Source: Candidatus Thermochlorobacteriaceae bacterium (GTDB lineage Bacteria; Bacteroidota; Chlorobiia; Chlorobiales; Thermochlorobacteraceae). Taken from it: a stretch of DNA of 64,000 nucleotides. Below the pieces are notes generated by a model, which saw nothing but the letters and a program-made list of their open reading frames with translations, searched no databases and was not told the DNA's origin. How positions within the stretch are numbered: position 1 is the stretch's first letter; every line of letters starts with the position of its first letter. Location: NCBI GenBank assembly GCA_029263855.1, contig JAJUFC010000001.1, forward strand, positions 372,001 through 436,000. Reading direction: 5' to 3'. Below are positions 7,632-15,961 of this stretch, in pieces. The translations under genes and the position numbers were made by a program.

Positions 7632-10063
7632 AACGATTGATTCTGCTTGTTACGATTCTTGTTGGAGTTTCCGCGCAGGCGCAAGACTTGTTCGTTTCGG
7701 GAACGGTCTTGAACGATGAAACGGGGGAAGCGATCGCGGGCGCGTCGGTTTTTCTCAAAGCGCAGGGCGTTGGCGGTTTCACGAATGAAAGAGGCGAGTT
7801 TTCGTTTCGTGCTAAGCGCGTCGGATTCGATTCGCTGGTCGTTTCGGCAGTCGGATTTGGACGCGCCGTTCTTGCTTGCGACGTCGCGCCAAGCGGCGCA
7901 AGTTTCACGGTTCGTTTGAAACGGCGCAAGTATCAATCGCGCGAAATTTTGGTCGAGGGCGAAACCGCCAATCGTTTCGGCATTTCAAAGTTGGGGTCGG
8001 TCGAAGGCACGGCGATTTACGAGGCGAAAAAAACCGAAGTGATTTCGCTTAAAGACATCACGGCGAACTTGGCGGTCAACAATGCTCGACAAACCTTCGC
8101 GAAAGTGTCGGGCTTGAACATTTGGGAATCGGACGGTGGGGGCATTCAACTTGGCATCGGCGGCAGAGGATTAAGCCCGAATCGCACGTCGAACTTCAAT
8201 GTGCGGCAAAATGGATACGACATTTCCGCTGACCCGCTCGGCTATCCTGAAAGTTACTACACGCCGCCGTTTGAAGCGTTAGAACGCATTGAGGTTGTGC
8301 GCGGCGCGGCATCGCTCCAATACGGCACGCAGTTCGGCGGTATGCTCAACTTCGCCTTTAAGCGCGGCAATCCTGATAAACCATTTGAATTTTTCTCGCG
8401 ACAAACCGGCGGCTCGTTTGGCTTGTTCAGTTCGTTCAACAGCGTTGGCGGCACGGTTCAAGACCTCAATTACTACGGCTTCTATCAGTTCAAGCGCGGC
8501 GACGGCTGGCGACCAAATTCCGAGTTCGACCAACACACTGCCTACGTTTCCACCCGCTACGTTTTCGGCGAGAAACTCACGCTCGCGGCGGATTACACCT
8601 TTATGCACTACTTGGCGCGTCAGCCCGGCGGACTTCGCGACAACGAATTTCTGCTCAACCCGCGTCAATCCTTGCGCCCGCGAAATTGGTTTCGCGTCGA
8701 TTGGAACGTCGCCTCGCTCACGGCGGATTATTTCTTTTCTCCAACAACGCAACTCAACAGCCGATTCTACGCGCTTGCTTCGCGCCGCGAATCGCTCGGA
8801 AATTTAGAGCCGCTCACGCGAGCCGACTTCGTGCCGCGCCTCGATGGCACGCGCAATCGCACGCTCATTCAAGGCGAGTTCAGAAACATCGCCAACGAAA
8901 CGCGACTAATTCATCGATACAAGTTTTTGGGCAATCAATCGACTTTTCTCGTTGGCGCGCGCGCCTTTCACGGCACGACCACCCAACGACAAGGCGACGC
9001 GGATAGCACAGCCAATCCGAATTTTCAATTCATCAATGGCGCGCCCGACAACTCCGACTTCCGATTCCCGAATCGCAATTACTCCGCCTTCATTGAAAAC
9101 ATCTTCGTCATTGCGCCGAACTTCACGCTCACGCCCGGAATGCGTTACGAGAACATTCAAACATCGGCGGAAGGATTCTTTCAGCAATTTTCTTACGATG
9201 GCGCGGGGAACATCGTCGGCAGGCTTCGCGAAGATGAACGCCGCTCGCGCAATCGCGCTTTTGTCTTTTTTGGAATCGGGGCGAGTTATGCGCCGAGCGA
9301 AAGCGCGGAACTTTACGCGAACGTGTCGCAGAATTATCGCTCCGTCACGTTCAGCGATTTGCGCGTCGTGAATCCGAACTTCGTCGTCGACCCCAACATT
9401 CAAGACGAGCGCGGCTACAACGCCGATTTGGGATTGCGCGGCAATTACAAAGGGCTGATTTATTACGACTTCACGCTGTTTTACTTGCGCTACGACAATC
9501 AAATCGGATTGCTTCTCAAAAGCGACCAGCCGCCGCTCTTTCTGCCATATCGCTTGCGGACGAACATCGCCGATTCGCGTACCTACGGCGTTGAAACGCT
9601 GATTGAAGCCGACCTTTACGGTTTGATTTCAGGATACAATCCCACGACGAGTTTTTCGCTTTTCTCCAACATCGCGCTGTTAGACGCGCGCTATGTCAAC
9701 ACCGACGAGCCTGCGATTCGGAATCGCAAGGTCGAACTCGTACCGCCCGTTACGATTCGCACGGGCGCAACCCTTCGTCACCACTCGTTCCAAACGACGT
9801 TTCAATTTTCATATATCGGAGAGCATTTCACCGACGCAACCAATGCGCGCCAAACCGCAACCGCAGTCAACGGCGTTATTCCATCGTATTGGGTGATGGA
9901 TTTTTCCGCGCGCTATCAATTTAAGGCATTTCAAGTCGAGGCAGGCGTGAATAATCTCACTGATAATTTTTACTTCACAAGGCGGGCGGAGTCGTATCCT
10001 GGTCCCGGCATTATTCCTTCCGATGGGCGAAGCGTTTATCTGACGCTTGGCGTGCAGTTGTGA
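7628..10063 (+). CDS. FecA-like TonB-dependent outer-membrane receptor
   Basis: An 811-residue receptor. I place the start at 7628, where the ATG overlaps the HTTM stop codon (ATGA), because it gives a proper signal peptide (MKRLILLVTILVGVSAQAQ); an upstream in-frame start would add 16 unlikely residues. After the signal comes a carboxypeptidase-regulatory-like beta domain (about 22-100), then the plug domain (about 130-255; GGRGLSPNRTSNFNVRQNGY, ERIEVVRGAASLQYGTQFGG) and a 22-strand-type barrel ending in an aromatic-poor strand (SVYLTLGVQL). RTNIADSRTYGVETLIEADL is the pattern seen in ferric-citrate-type receptors. It probably imports an iron chelate using TonB energy; the ligand is unknown. 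Confidence 0.92.
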   Translation: MKRLILLVTILVGVSAQAQDLFVSGTVLNDETGEAIAGASVFLKAQGVGGFTNERGEFSFRAKRVGFDSLVVSAVGFGRAVLACDVAPSGASFTVRLKRRKYQSREILVEGETANRFGISKLGSVEGTAIYEAKKTEVISLKDITANLAVNNARQTFAKVSGLNIWESDGGGIQLGIGGRGLSPNRTSNFNVRQNGYDISADPLGYPESYYTPPFEALERIEVVRGAASLQYGTQFGGMLNFAFKRGNPDKPFEFFSRQTGGSFGLFSSFNSVGGTVQDLNYYGFYQFKRGDGWRPNSEFDQHTAYVSTRYVFGEKLTLAADYTFMHYLARQPGGLRDNEFLLNPRQSLRPRNWFRVDWNVASLTADYFFSPTTQLNSRFYALASRRESLGNLEPLTRADFVPRLDGTRNRTLIQGEFRNIANETRLIHRYKFLGNQSTFLVGARAFHGTTTQRQGDADSTANPNFQFINGAPDNSDFRFPNRNYSAFIENIFVIAPNFTLTPGMRYENIQTSAEGFFQQFSYDGAGNIVGRLREDERRSRNRAFVFFGIGASYAPSESAELYANVSQNYRSVTFSDLRVVNPNFVVDPNIQDERGYNADLGLRGNYKGLIYYDFTLFYLRYDNQIGLLLKSDQPPLFLPYRLRTNIADSRTYGVETLIEADLYGLISGYNPTTSFSLFSNIALLDARYVNTDEPAIRNRKVELVPPVTIRTGATLRHHSFQTTFQFSYIGEHFTDATNARQTATAVNGVIPSYWVMDFSARYQFKAFQVEAGVNNLTDNFYFTRRAESYPGPGIIPSDGRSVYLTLGVQL

Positions 10064-10138
10064 ATCGCGTTTCAAGTAGAAGCAAGGAGCGAGAAGCAAG
10101 CCACTCTTCACTCTTCGTTATTCATTATTCACTTTCCC

Positions 10139-12205
10139 TTAGGTCGCCTTCTGCAAGGCTGCTTCGCCCGACTCACCTGCACGCGACTTTGGCGGGAAGA
10201 AAAATTGCATCGGGTTCGTTTTGAAGCGAATAGCGACCATGCCAATCAGTGCGCGGCTGTCCTTGAAATCAACGCGGCGCGAACTAATCGCCAGTGTGAG
10301 CGAGAGACCGAAACTCACCAGAAAGTTCATCAATCCCACACAAAAAACACCGAAGAGCGTAACAACCACATTCAAGGCGGAAAGTTTATCCCAAATTGCC
10401 GCAAAGGCAATGGCAGAGCCGCCGCCAGCGATGGTTACGTGTCGCACATCAATCGGAAGTCCTGTGATTTGTCCTAAAACGGGCGTCAAGCCGAGCGCGA
10501 ATCCCAAGAAAAGATTGCCAACAATTCCGCCGAGATTTTGCTCGAGATACTTGCCGATTTTATCGAGCGTTTTTTCCTTGACATACTTTCGCCAAAAGCG
10601 GTGCGTGCGGATTCGCTCATGCAACTGTCCATACATCACGAAGTTATCGCAGTAGCCTGAAACGAAACTGCCGAGATAAAGAATGACGCCTGTGAGCGCG
10701 GCGTAAAAAACGGTCAAGGTTGTGAAGGGATTGAAGGAGGCAAGCGTGTAGAAGGCTTTTTCTTCGGTGGCGATGTGTGAGCCTGAAATGAAATACCAAA
10801 TCCACGAGAGCGCGAAGGCGAGCGGCAACACGACTGCAAGATTGCCCAAAAACGCCGCAAATTGACTGCGCGAAATTTTCGTGATTAGGTCTGCCGTGTT
10901 TTCAAGGTTATGATTGCTTGAATCCGTCGCGTCGAGCGAGCGTGCCAATGCGGAAGCCGTCATCGCGGGCTGTTTGGTTGCCAACGAAAAGTGGAAGACA
11001 TACATCGTCAAAAAGCTACCGGCATAGTTTAGACCATAAAGAAATCCGCCAACTAACGGTGCGGCGTTCAAGTATGAAATCAGAAACTTGACCCAATTTG
11101 TAAAGGCGATAATGAATCCGCCGCCCATCGCATCGACCAAAAAATCCCAATACTCTTTGCGCGACGTGGTAATGTAGTGTTCGCCTGCTGAACTGGTATG
11201 CTCGGCGACTTTGTAAGCCAAAAGGCTCGTGTTTTCGGCGAAATGCTCTTTCAAGTCGTGGCTCGAGTTGATGTCGCGCACCAACTCTTTGAAGAGCGAA
11301 ATTGCCAGCATGGCTTGATTGATGCGGTCAAACGGGGAAAGCAAGCGCATGAGCGTTTTTTTACGGTTCACAGCGCGACGAATCCGATAAAGCAAATACA
11401 CCAATCTTAAACTGACACCTTGCACGGCTTGATTTTCTTGCACTTGTTCTAAGCAATCCATGGTTTTGCCAATCGCATTCATGGCGCGTTCATATTGGGC
11501 GCAAAGCATGTCGTCGGTTATTTCATCAGACTTCATCAATCGTTTTTGATACATCTCGACATAGTTTCCGACTTCCGTGTCCATTTCGAGGAACGGCGAG
11601 GCATGGTGTTCAATAGGAGGAATTCGCTTCATGAGGTCAGGCTCTAAGCCCATTGCACTAATGCGATGCGAGAGAACGAGTATAGATTGTATGACGGAGA
11701 GTTCAAACACATTGACAGCGGTTGGCACGCCGTCGCGGATGAGCAGTTTCCAGAGTTCGAGCCATAGCGCACTCGGAATGGCTTTCACCCACAAGTAGTC
11801 AGTGCGTTCAGAAAAACAGGCGTCGAGAAAATCAGCCAGTTCCGTCGGGTTGTAGAGCGGCGGCAAAAGTTTTTCGCCCAAACGCCCCAAGACTTCCGCA
11901 AAAAAACTCGGAAGCACGCTCACGCCTTCTTCGGTGAAGAGCCGAACATGATTGCGCGTCTCAATTTGAAAACTCAGATATGCCTTAAACTTAGCCATCG
12001 TTTCGGGCGACTTTCTCAAAATTTGAATCAGTTCCGATAGTCGTCTTGCGGCTTCGTCGCTCGTCTCTTCTTTATTGGGACGAAGGCGCGCAATCAACTC
12101 AATGAGCCATCTTCCGTCGTCGTAATGTGGCGCAGGCGGAACGGTGTTGATGAAATCCTCAAACAGGAGCTCTTTAATGGGTTTGGCTTTGATGTATGGA
12201 AGCAT
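10139..12205 (-). CDS. Gcr/COG4389 family membrane protein (annotated elsewhere as 'site-specific recombinase')
   Basis: A 688-residue protein matching the Gcr/SpecificRecomb family. The first ~330 residues are soluble and helical; from about residue 340 onward there are several hydrophobic segments (for example FIIAFTNWVKFLISYLNA, LAVVLPLAFALSWIWYF, LTVFYAALTGVILYLGSF, NVVVTLFGVFCVGLMNFLVS), so this is a polytopic inner-membrane protein. The family was named after a Neisseria gene linked to pilin gene conversion. No recombinase catalytic signature (Tyr or Ser class) is visible, and the topology argues against direct DNA strand exchange. It stands alone, divergent from the PhoD-like gene. Function is unknown. 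Confidence 0.8.
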   Translation of the reverse strand: MLPYIKAKPIKELLFEDFINTVPPAPHYDDGRWLIELIARLRPNKEETSDEAARRLSELIQILRKSPETMAKFKAYLSFQIETRNHVRLFTEEGVSVLPSFFAEVLGRLGEKLLPPLYNPTELADFLDACFSERTDYLWVKAIPSALWLELWKLLIRDGVPTAVNVFELSVIQSILVLSHRISAMGLEPDLMKRIPPIEHHASPFLEMDTEVGNYVEMYQKRLMKSDEITDDMLCAQYERAMNAIGKTMDCLEQVQENQAVQGVSLRLVYLLYRIRRAVNRKKTLMRLLSPFDRINQAMLAISLFKELVRDINSSHDLKEHFAENTSLLAYKVAEHTSSAGEHYITTSRKEYWDFLVDAMGGGFIIAFTNWVKFLISYLNAAPLVGGFLYGLNYAGSFLTMYVFHFSLATKQPAMTASALARSLDATDSSNHNLENTADLITKISRSQFAAFLGNLAVVLPLAFALSWIWYFISGSHIATEEKAFYTLASFNPFTTLTVFYAALTGVILYLGSFVSGYCDNFVMYGQLHERIRTHRFWRKYVKEKTLDKIGKYLEQNLGGIVGNLFLGFALGLTPVLGQITGLPIDVRHVTIAGGGSAIAFAAIWDKLSALNVVVTLFGVFCVGLMNFLVSFGLSLTLAISSRRVDFKDSRALIGMVAIRFKTNPMQFFFPPKSRAGESGEAALQKAT

Positions 12206-12342
12206 GTTTCTTGTTTTGGTTCAGATGTTTTTTTTCGCAGAAGCCGCGCAATCTCTGAAAATTTACAGAAGTTTAACCGCTCAGGCTTTCAGCTTATGCT
12301 GGCTGTAAGTAACTTTTGCCATCAATCATTCCGTTATCACCA

Positions 12343-13671
12343 ATGAAAAATATCGTTCTATCGTTTTTCCTCCTTGTTCATGCGTCTCTTCTTTTGGCAC
12401 AAGCCGAACTGTTGCAGTCAGGTCCGATGCTCGGCTACAGCGACATGAAAGAAACACTTTTGTGGGTTCAAACCAAATCGCAAGCCAAAGTCAAGTTTGA
12501 ATACTGGGAAAAAGGTAAGCCTGAACAGAAATTCACAACCGAAGAGATTTACACGAACAAACAGACAGCATTTACCGCCAAAGCCATTGCCAATAAAGTT
12601 GAACCCGGTCGCCGCTACGAATACACGCTCTACATCAACGGACAGAAAGTCGAGCGTTCCTACCCGTTAGAATTTCAGACGCAACCGCTCTGGCTATGGC
12701 GCACCGACCCGCCCGAATTTACGATTGTCATTGGCTCTTGCTACTACGCCAACGAAGAACAATACGACCGCCCTGGACGCGGCTACGGGAGCAATTACGA
12801 CATCTTCAAAACGATTCATTCCAAAAAGCCTGACTTGATGCTCTGGCTTGGCGATAACATCTACCTGCGCGAACCCGATTGGAACACGCGCGAAGGCATC
12901 TTGCACCGCTATACGCATGCGCGCTCACTTCCCGAACTGCAACCCCTTCTTGCCTCCACGCATCACTACGCCATTTGGGACGACCACGACTACGGTCCAA
13001 ACGACCACGACCGCAGTTTCTGGAACAAAGAAACCACGCTCGAAGCCTTCAAACTCTTTTGGGGAAATCCTGCTTATGGTGTCGCCGGCTTGAACGGCAT
13101 TACCGGACAAGCCCAATGGGGCGATGTGGAGATATTTTTGCTCGATAACCGATACAACCGCACGCCCAACGCTCGCAAAACCCAAACGCGCACCATTCTC
13201 GGTGAAGCCCAATTTCAATGGCTGATTGATGCCCTCGCTACCAGCAAAGCCACGTTCAAACTCATTGCGATTGGCGGACAAGTGCTGAACAGCGTTGCCA
13301 AATATGAAACCTACGAGAACATTGCACCCGAAGAAAAAGCCCGCCTCATTCAAGCCATAACCGATGAAGGCATTAAAGGCGTTATTTTCTTAGACGGCGA
13401 CCGTCATCACACCGAACTCTCCAAACTTGACCGCAAGGGCACTTATCCGCTTTACGACCTTACCGTCTCGCCGCTCACATCGGGCGTGAGCGTTAATGCC
13501 GCAAAAGAAGAGAACGCGCATCGCGTCCCCGAAACGATTGTTACCGAGCACAACTTTGGCATCTTGAAATTTTCAGGCAAGCAAAACGAGCGCGTTTTGA
13601 CCATCACGATTTATAGCAAAGATGGGAATCCGCTCTGGACGCGAGAACTCAAGGCAAGCGACCTACGATGA
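12343..13671 (+). CDS. PhoD-like alkaline phosphatase/phosphodiesterase, secreted
   Basis: A 442-residue exported metallophosphatase. The start at 12343 yields a signal peptide (MKNIVLSFFLLVHASLLLAQ); an upstream in-frame start would bury it. A short beta domain (about 25-115) precedes the PhoD-type catalytic domain with the metal motifs in order: IGSCYYAN near 136, LWLGDNIYLREPDW near 176, AIWDDHDYGPND near 216, LDNRYNRTPNARKTQTRT near 272 and FLDGDRHHTEL near 355. PhoD enzymes use calcium and iron to hydrolyse phosphomonoesters and diesters in the periplasm. No Pho box is obvious. Substrate is not predictable. Confidence 0.92.
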   Translation: MKNIVLSFFLLVHASLLLAQAELLQSGPMLGYSDMKETLLWVQTKSQAKVKFEYWEKGKPEQKFTTEEIYTNKQTAFTAKAIANKVEPGRRYEYTLYINGQKVERSYPLEFQTQPLWLWRTDPPEFTIVIGSCYYANEEQYDRPGRGYGSNYDIFKTIHSKKPDLMLWLGDNIYLREPDWNTREGILHRYTHARSLPELQPLLASTHHYAIWDDHDYGPNDHDRSFWNKETTLEAFKLFWGNPAYGVAGLNGITGQAQWGDVEIFLLDNRYNRTPNARKTQTRTILGEAQFQWLIDALATSKATFKLIAIGGQVLNSVAKYETYENIAPEEKARLIQAITDEGIKGVIFLDGDRHHTELSKLDRKGTYPLYDLTVSPLTSGVSVNAAKEENAHRVPETIVTEHNFGILKFSGKQNERVLTITIYSKDGNPLWTRELKASDLR

Positions 13672-13696
13672 AATATGCTCACGCCAAGCAAAAAAG

Positions 13697-13749
13697 TTAA
13701 GAGTTAAAAGTTGACGGCTGAAAACAAACCGCCCACGCTTAACTCTTAA
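13697..13749. terminator. Long inverted repeat between convergent genes, possible bidirectional terminator
   Basis: TTAAGAGTTAA at 13697-13707 and its exact complement TTAACTCTTAA at 13739-13749 are separated by 31 bases, between the converging phosphatase and CoA-transferase genes. The arms are AT-rich without a long U tract, so the termination role is tentative. Confidence 0.45.
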
Positions 13750-13787
13750 ACTGATAACGACCAATTCTTTTTAGGCTCACGCTAATC

Positions 13788-15074
13788 TTACGCCAATGAG
13801 AATTGCTTTGAGCCGAAGCGTTCATGCGCCGCTTTCAAAAGTGTTTCGCGATGATTGGGGTGAGCAATCGAGGCAAGCAATTCGGCGCGCTCGCGAAGGC
13901 TTTTTCCATAAAGATTCACCACGCCGTATTCAGTAACGATGTAGTGCACGTGTGCGCGCGTTGTAACCACGCCTGCGCCGGGCTTCAAGAGCGGCACAAT
14001 GCGCGATTCGCCTTTGGAAGTCGTCGAGGGCAAGGCAAAGATGGCTTTTCCGCCTTCTGAAAGCGACGCGCCGCGCACAAAGTCCATTTGTCCGCCCACG
14101 CCTGAATACATTTTCGTTCCAATAGAATCGGCGCAGATTTGCCCTGTAATATCAATTTCAACTGCGCTGTTAATTGCTGTTACTTTCGGATTGCGCCGAA
14201 TGACGGCGGTGTCATTGACATATTGCACATCGAGCATGGCTACTTCGGGATTGTCATCAATAAAGTCATAAAGTTTGCGCGTGCCCATTGCGAAGGTTGC
14301 GACGATTTTATGCGGATGAATGCGTTTTCCTTCGCCCGTAATCACGCCGCTCTCAACGAGCGGAATGATGCCGTCGGAAAACATTTCGGTATGAATGCCC
14401 AATCGCTTGTGCTCGGTGAGTGAAGCCAAAACCGCGTTTGGAATTGTGCCAATGCCCATTTGGAGCGTCGCGCCATCTTCAATAATGCCCGCAACATATT
14501 TTCCAATTGCAAGAGCCGTTTCATCGAGCGGTTCAGGTGCGATTTCAAAGATCGGCATATCGACTTCAACGCTGTAATGAATCTTGCTTTTGTGAATCAA
14601 ACTGTCTCCGTGCGAGCGCGGCATTCGTGGGTTGATTTGTGCAATGACAAGTTTGGCAGTTTCAACTGCGGCAAGCGAACAATCAACCGAAACGCCAAGC
14701 GTGCAATAGCCGTGCTTATCGGGCGGCGAGACTTGCACAAGCGCAACATCAAGCGGCAAAATGCCGCGTCGGAACAAGAGCGGCGTTTCGGATAAAAAAA
14801 TCGGAATGTAATCGGCGCGACCTTCTTGCACGGCTTTGCGAACATTTGCGCCAATGAAAAGCGAACTATCGCGCCACTTACCTGCAAATTCAGATGAAAC
14901 CTGCGGCGCACGTCCTTCGGTGTGCAAGTGAATGAACTCAATATTGTCAAGTTCATCGGCGCGCTTGGCTAATGCTTCAAGCAAAACGGTTGGCGTCGCG
15001 GCGGCGGTATGAACAAAAATGCGGCTGTGTGATTGGATTGCATTTACGGCATCTTCGGCAGGAACGACTTTCAT
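13788..15074 (-). CDS. Acetyl-CoA hydrolase/transferase family protein (4-hydroxybutyrate CoA-transferase type)
   Basis: A 428-residue class I CoA-transferase. Landmarks: the N-terminal lobe with VQVSPPDKHGYCTLGVSVD near residue 115-130, TLQMGIGTIPNAVLASL near 210-225, HTEMFSDG near 237-244 whose Glu is the probable thioester-forming catalytic residue, and GVGGQMDFVRGAS near 330. These enzymes move CoA between acetyl-CoA and a short carboxylate (4-hydroxybutyrate, acetate, propionate, succinate). The family alone does not fix the acceptor. A good ribosome site, AGAGGAG, precedes the ATG. It lies 116 bases downstream of batE on the same strand but probably has its own promoter. Confidence 0.88.
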   Translation of the reverse strand: MKVVPAEDAVNAIQSHSRIFVHTAAATPTVLLEALAKRADELDNIEFIHLHTEGRAPQVSSEFAGKWRDSSLFIGANVRKAVQEGRADYIPIFLSETPLLFRRGILPLDVALVQVSPPDKHGYCTLGVSVDCSLAAVETAKLVIAQINPRMPRSHGDSLIHKSKIHYSVEVDMPIFEIAPEPLDETALAIGKYVAGIIEDGATLQMGIGTIPNAVLASLTEHKRLGIHTEMFSDGIIPLVESGVITGEGKRIHPHKIVATFAMGTRKLYDFIDDNPEVAMLDVQYVNDTAVIRRNPKVTAINSAVEIDITGQICADSIGTKMYSGVGGQMDFVRGASLSEGGKAIFALPSTTSKGESRIVPLLKPGAGVVTTRAHVHYIVTEYGVVNLYGKSLRERAELLASIAHPNHRETLLKAAHERFGSKQFSLA

Positions 15075-15190
15075 TTTTTACTCCTCTTAAAAATGTTAAG
15101 AACAAAATGTTATGAACAACACGGGGAACGGCTCAAAGATACGACAATTCCGAGAGTTTTGTTGAGCCGTGCGCAAAGCGTTGCGAACGG

Positions 15191-15955
15191 CTATATTTCG
15201 CCTGCTTCTCGTTGTTCAATCCATCCTTTGGTGCCGTCAGGCAATTTGATTTCTATCCAGTCCGATTCTTTGCGCGAAATTTGCACTTTCAAACCTTCGT
15301 GAATGACGGAAATCGTCGTGCTTTGCTCGCGCGGCTCGCTTTTGAGATTAACAACAGGGTTTAAGATAATTGCGTCGCGTTGTGTGGCAAGGCGGGAAGA
15401 TTTTATCACAAACAAAAACAGCGAGAGCGCAAAGAGCACAAGAAAGGTGTATTTGAGAATTTGTCCAACAAGAGAATTAAATGCAAATAAATCGCGCAGT
15501 TGAAAAATAAAAATCGCCGCTGTGCCGTAGAGAAACAGCAAAGCGAAAAAGCCCAGCGCGCCGAGCGATAAAAAATCCAACACATTATCTAACAACGCCT
15601 CTAAAAAAAACTTCGGCAGCTCAGGAATTTTATCTTTGGCGCGCGAGCGTGCAAGGTCGAGATTCGCTTGCAGGTCTTCGTCGCCGTCAATGAAGCGTTT
15701 GGCTTTTTCGTAGTAGAGAATCGCCTTCCCAACTTGATTGAGCTTGTAGTAAGTGTTCCCAAGATTGTAATAGAGTTCGCCGCTTTGGTAGCCAAGTGAG
15801 TCGATCGAGGCGTAAAGTGCGAGGGCGTCGCGGTATTTGCCCGCCGTGTAAAGATTGCTGGCTTCGTTGAACTTGCCCGCCGCGTCTATGCCTTGTGCTG
15901 AAGCGGACGGCATCAAAAGCCAAAAGAGCGCAAAGAGCAGTGCGTAGTTGAGCAT
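15191..15955 (-). CDS. batE: BatE: TPR and SH3-like aerotolerance protein
   Basis: A 254-residue membrane-anchored protein with a signal peptide (residues 1-21), two TPR units (about 25-95, with ELYYNLGNTYYKLNQVGKAILYYEKA), two transmembrane helices (about 130-155 and 165-185) and a C-terminal bacterial SH3 domain (about 195-250; LKSEPREQSTTISVIHEGLKVQI). That domain order is the BatE layout. Bat proteins of Bacteroidota and spirochaetes form a periplasmic complex linked to oxidative or envelope stress; its biochemical role is unsettled. It follows batD with a 6-base gap and ends the operon. Confidence 0.85.
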   Translation of the reverse strand: MLNYALLFALFWLLMPSASAQGIDAAGKFNEASNLYTAGKYRDALALYASIDSLGYQSGELYYNLGNTYYKLNQVGKAILYYEKAKRFIDGDEDLQANLDLARSRAKDKIPELPKFFLEALLDNVLDFLSLGALGFFALLFLYGTAAIFIFQLRDLFAFNSLVGQILKYTFLVLFALSLFLFVIKSSRLATQRDAIILNPVVNLKSEPREQSTTISVIHEGLKVQISRKESDWIEIKLPDGTKGWIEQREAGEI

Positions 15956-15961
15956 GAGCGA

